A stretch of DNA of 64,000 nt from Mycolicibacterium vulneris. Lineage in GTDB: Bacteria > Actinomycetota > Actinomycetes > Mycobacteriales > Mycobacteriaceae. The notes below the pieces were generated by a model. It saw only the letters and a program-made list of their open reading frames with translations, was not told the DNA's origin and searched no databases. A program made the position numbers and the translations under genes. Below, piece by piece: positions 61,391 through 64,000 of this stretch. Each line of letters starts with the position of its first letter. Position 1 is the first letter of the stretch. The stretch spans positions 62,001 through 126,000 of the forward strand of contig NZ_NCXM01000003.1 of the NCBI RefSeq assembly GCF_002104765.1, in the 5' to 3' direction.

Positions 61391-62580
61391 TGGAACTGAG
61401 AGACTCTCCCGACGAGGCCGAATTCCGTGCCGATGCGCGGGTATGGCTACAGGACACGCTGCCGCGGCTCGGCGGACACGAGCCCGCGCGCCTTGAGGAC
61501 AAGCTGGAGTATTGGCGTGCGTGGCAACGGTTGCTCTACGACGCCGGATATGCGGGGCTCTCATGGCCCAAGGAATACGGTGGCGGCGGCGCCGATGCCA
61601 AGCTGCGTGCGATCTTCAATGAGGAGCTCGATCGCGCCGGCGCCCCAGAGCGGCTCAATATCATCGGCGAGGATTTCGCGGGTCCCACGATCATCGAATT
61701 CGGTACTCCGGCTCAGCAGCAACGCTATCTGAAACCAATCCTGACCGGAGACGAGATTTGGTGCCAGTTGTTCTCCGAGCCCGAGGCCGGCTCGGACTTG
61801 GCCTCGTTGCGCACCACCGCCACCAAGGTTGATGGGGGATGGAGAATCCAGGGCCAGAAAATCTGGACCAGTCGCGCCCAGTTGGCCGCGCACGCGATCC
61901 TGCTCGCCCGCACCGGCGGCGGACCGCGGCACCACGGAATCACGTACTTCCTGCTCGCAATGGACACCCCGGGCGTCGAAGTCCGTCCCCTGGCGCACAT
62001 GCTGGGCGAGGCCGAATTCAACGAAGTGTTCCTCGACGAAGTGTTCATCCCCGACGGCGGCGTCCTCGGTGAGGTGGACGGCGGCTGGCAGGTCGCCATG
62101 GGCACCTTGGCGTTCGAGCGCGTGGCCATCGCCACCGGCAGGGTGAACACCGCCGGTGCGGTCAACGATTTGATCCGCCAAATCTCAACTCGTACAACGG
62201 CCCACGACAACCCACTGGGCACCGACCCGCTGGTGCGGCAACGGATCGCAGATCTGTACGGGCGCGCGCTCGTGCACTACCTGATCGGACAGCGGGTCAT
62301 CACCGGAGCGGCCGGTGCCGGGCCCCCAGGCCCCGTCACCTCGATCGGGAAACTGTTCTTCTGCCCGCTGGTGGAGGACATCGCCGACTTCGGGTTGGAA
62401 CTCGACGAGATGGGTGGGCAGTTCACGCTTGCCGAGAAGGGTGCCTCCGAGGCGCCAGCTGGCGACCAACGTTGGCTGCGGCTCGCCTATCAAGCCCGCG
62501 GCACTGCGATCGCGGGAGGGTCGACCTTCATTCAGCGCAACATCGTCGCCGAACGCATTCTCGGCATGCCCAAAAGCTAA
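61390..62580 (+). CDS. Acyl-CoA dehydrogenase (FadE type)
   Basis: The 396-residue protein has the FadE layout: helical N-terminus with GLSWPKEYGGGGA, the FAD-contact LFSEPEAGSDLASLRTTA, QGQKIWTSRAQLA, and an end ARGTAIAGGSTFIQRNIVAERILG. In most relatives that last motif reads GGTxEIQRN; here Phe replaces the Glu, which may or may not matter because the catalytic base differs between subfamilies. It is translationally coupled to the FadD gene. Confidence 0.88.
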   Translation: MELRDSPDEAEFRADARVWLQDTLPRLGGHEPARLEDKLEYWRAWQRLLYDAGYAGLSWPKEYGGGGADAKLRAIFNEELDRAGAPERLNIIGEDFAGPTIIEFGTPAQQQRYLKPILTGDEIWCQLFSEPEAGSDLASLRTTATKVDGGWRIQGQKIWTSRAQLAAHAILLARTGGGPRHHGITYFLLAMDTPGVEVRPLAHMLGEAEFNEVFLDEVFIPDGGVLGEVDGGWQVAMGTLAFERVAIATGRVNTAGAVNDLIRQISTRTTAHDNPLGTDPLVRQRIADLYGRALVHYLIGQRVITGAAGAGPPGPVTSIGKLFFCPLVEDIADFGLELDEMGGQFTLAEKGASEAPAGDQRWLRLAYQARGTAIAGGSTFIQRNIVAERILGMPKS

Positions 62581-62627
62581 GACCGACGGCCAACTTGAGT
62601 GCCGCGCGAACGAGAAGGGTTGTGACG

Positions 62628-63374
62628 ATGGACAAAGTCGTGACAACGGCGGCGGGCGCTGTTGCCGACGTGACGGACGGGTCGTCGCTGGCCGTGGGCG
62701 GGTTCGGGCTGTGCGGCATCCCTCAGGCGCTGATCGCGGCGCTGCTGGAGCTCGGAGTCCGCGATCTTGAGACGGTCTCGAACAACCTGGGCGTGGATGG
62801 GATCGGCTTGGGAGTGTTGTTGGAACACAAGCGGATTCGGCGCACTATCAACTCATACGTCGGTGAGAACAAGGAATTCGCTCGGCAGTACATGGCTGGT
62901 GAGCTTGAGCTGGAGCTGACCCCGCAGGGCACGCTGGCCGAGCGGCTGCGCGCCGGCGGGGCCGGGATTCCCGCCTTCTACACGTCCACAGGGGTTGGGA
63001 CGCAGGTGGCCGACGGCGGCCTGGCGTGGCGCTACCACCCCGACGGTACGGTGGCACTTGCCTCGCCGCCGAAAGAAACCCGCGAATTCGACGGGATCAC
63101 TTACGTGCTTGAGAGAGCCATCCGGACTGACTTCGCACTCGTGCACGCCTGGAAAGGCGACCGGCACGGCAACCTGGTCTATCACGCGGCGGCGGCTAAC
63201 TTTAATCCAGACTGCGCGGTAGCGGGACGGATCACCATCGCGCAAGTTGAGCATTTGGTCGAGCCCGGCGAGATTGACCCCGCCCGGGTACACACCCCCG
63301 GGATCTATGTGCAGCGGGTGGTGCATGTGCCCAACCCGGTGAAGCAGATCGAGAAGGAGACGATACGGCCATGA
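62628..63374 (+). CDS. scoA: Succinyl-CoA:3-ketoacid CoA-transferase subunit A
   Basis: This 248-residue subunit matches mycobacterial ScoA in length and motifs: [17 protein letters not shown] (CoA-binding glycine motif), [32 protein letters not shown], and [22 protein letters not shown]. With subunit B it moves CoA from succinyl-CoA to acetoacetate or a related 3-keto acid. ATG at 62628 is preferred; GTG at 62622 is possible. It is 47 bp after the FadE gene. Its stop overlaps a 26-codon frame leading to scoB. Confidence 0.92.
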   Translation: MDKVVTTAAGAVADVTDGSSLAVGGFGLCGIPQALIAALLELGVRDLETVSNNLGVDGIGLGVLLEHKRIRRTINSYVGENKEFARQYMAGELELELTPQGTLAERLRAGGAGIPAFYTSTGVGTQVADGGLAWRYHPDGTVALASPPKETREFDGITYVLERAIRTDFALVHAWKGDRHGNLVYHAAAANFNPDCAVAGRITIAQVEHLVEPGEIDPARVHTPGIYVQRVVHVPNPVKQIEKETIRP

Positions 63375-63451
63375 GCACGCCGGCGACGATGCAGATCGAA
63401 GCGATGGGGTGGGGGGACTTCCCGTTTGTGGGGGGGAGCGGCACCTTATGA
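63371..63451 (+). other. 26-codon frame and G-rich spacer between scoA and scoB
   Basis: ATG at 63371 overlaps the scoA stop and its frame runs to the TGA at 63449-63451, which overlaps the scoB ATG. It encodes [20 protein letters not shown] and five more residues. The spacer contains runs of six and seven G. It may be a coupling leader peptide, or a remnant of a longer scoB N-terminus shifted by the homopolymer. Confidence 0.3.
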
Positions 63452-64000
63452 CCTGGACACGAGACGAACTGGCGGCGCGGGTCGCCGCCGAGCTCCGCGA
63501 CGGGCAGTACGTCAACCTCGGCATCGGGTTGCCCACCCTGATCCCAAGCCACATTTCCGCTGGCATCACCGTCGTCTTGCATTCGGAAAACGGAATTCTC
63601 GGTGTCGGGCCGTATCCGCGGCGCGAGGACCTCGACGCCGACCTAATCAACGCCGGCAAGGAGACCGTCACCACGCTGCCAGGGGCGTCGTTTTTCTCCT
63701 CGTCGTCCTCGTTCGGAATCATCCGCGGCGGTCACCTCGACATCGCGGTGCTCGGGGCCATGCAGGTCTCGGCCGCCGGCGACCTCGCGAACTGGACGAT
63801 CCCCGGGAAGATGATCAAGGGCATGGGCGGGGCGATGGACCTCGTGCACGGCGTGGAAAGAGTCTTCGTGATGATGGAGCACACCGCCAAGGACGGCAGC
63901 GCGAAGATCGTCGAGCACTGCACGCTGCCGCTGACCGGTAAGCGCTGTGTGAACCGTATCTTCACCGATCTCGCCGTCATCGACGTTGCCGCCGACGGTC
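63448..64000 (+). CDS. scoB: Succinyl-CoA:3-ketoacid CoA-transferase subunit B, cut by the right edge
   Basis: From ATG at 63448 the frame stays open to the window end (184 codons of about 215 expected). The product begins [20 protein letters not shown], then [15 protein letters not shown], the catalytic Glu at residue 47 in [13 protein letters not shown], and [33 protein letters not shown] and [15 protein letters not shown]. It is the catalytic-Glu subunit of ScoAB. No defect is seen in the visible part. Confidence 0.92.
   Translation, partial: MTWTRDELAARVAAELRDGQYVNLGIGLPTLIPSHISAGITVVLHSENGILGVGPYPRREDLDADLINAGKETVTTLPGASFFSSSSSFGIIRGGHLDIAVLGAMQVSAAGDLANWTIPGKMIKGMGGAMDLVHGVERVFVMMEHTAKDGSAKIVEHCTLPLTGKRCVNRIFTDLAVIDVAADG

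Noticed and set aside
63426..63941. Plus-strand frame overlapping scoB
   Set aside because: Wrong frame; the true scoB frame starts at 63448 and runs off the window.

Overview
The window looks like a chromosomal segment of a non-tuberculous Mycobacterium. It is GC-rich with many GTG/TTG starts and ATGA/GTGA stop-start overlaps. It carries a complete yrbE/mce operon with its mceG ATPase, an MPT51-like antigen-85 paralogue, DUF732 secreted proteins, and near-identical homologues of mycobacterial EchA8, EchA9, MenB and ScoA/ScoB. No rRNA, tRNA, intact insertion sequence or CRISPR array was seen. The species cannot be named from this sequence alone.

Layout. (1) 1-5173: the 3' part of a Wadjet/MksBEFG (EptABCD) plasmid-defence locus, with jetB cut by the left edge, then jetC and jetD; jetA should lie just outside. 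(2) 5.2-9 kb: a low-gene-density, decayed stretch. It holds a 13-bp inverted repeat pair, a small acidic protein, an epimerase broken at both ends that abuts a 5'-truncated diguanylate-cyclase-like gene with a degenerate GGQEF motif, and two unexplained repeat/hairpin structures. (3) 9-12.4 kb, minus strand: an MPT51-like protein, a lytic transglycosylase and mceG. (4) 12.6-25.2 kb: a FadR-type GntR regulator divergent from a 12-gene acyl-CoA catabolic cluster (two acyl-CoA dehydrogenases, two SDRs, thiolase, CoA-transferase, HMG-CoA-lyase-like enzyme, three crotonases, a CrtC/AttH-like protein and an APH-like kinase). (5) 25.4-29.3 kb: small secreted or membrane proteins and two Mce-associated membrane proteins. 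(6) 29.3-38.7 kb, minus strand: yrbEA-yrbEB-mceABCDEF. (7) 39.5-50.4 kb: an AMP-forming ligase, a second GntR regulator and a full aromatic meta-cleavage operon (Rieske dioxygenase, dihydrodiol dehydrogenase, LigB-type extradiol dioxygenase, amidohydrolase/decarboxylase, C-C hydrolase, hydratase, aldolase, acetaldehyde dehydrogenase). (8) 50.6-64 kb: a lipase-like hydrolase, an atypical SDR, echA9-echA8, menB coupled to two LuxR-type regulators, then an MDR reductase-crotonase-FadD-FadE-scoAB run cut by the right edge.

How they fit together. Clusters 4 and 8 share a palindromic sequence (core GGTCTGACC, usually followed by ATT) at seven intergenic sites. At two of these it sits exactly between plausible -35 and -10 boxes. 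It resembles the published E. coli FadR operator, so I infer one CoA-ester-responsive regulon that probably includes the FadR-type regulator at 12.6 kb itself. The aromatic operon has a different candidate operator, a CACAACrTTGTG palindrome present twice upstream of its first gene. Its gene content matches a p-cumate-like route in which a decarboxylase acts between ring cleavage and C-C hydrolysis. The mce transporter and mceG could supply hydrophobic substrates to these clusters.
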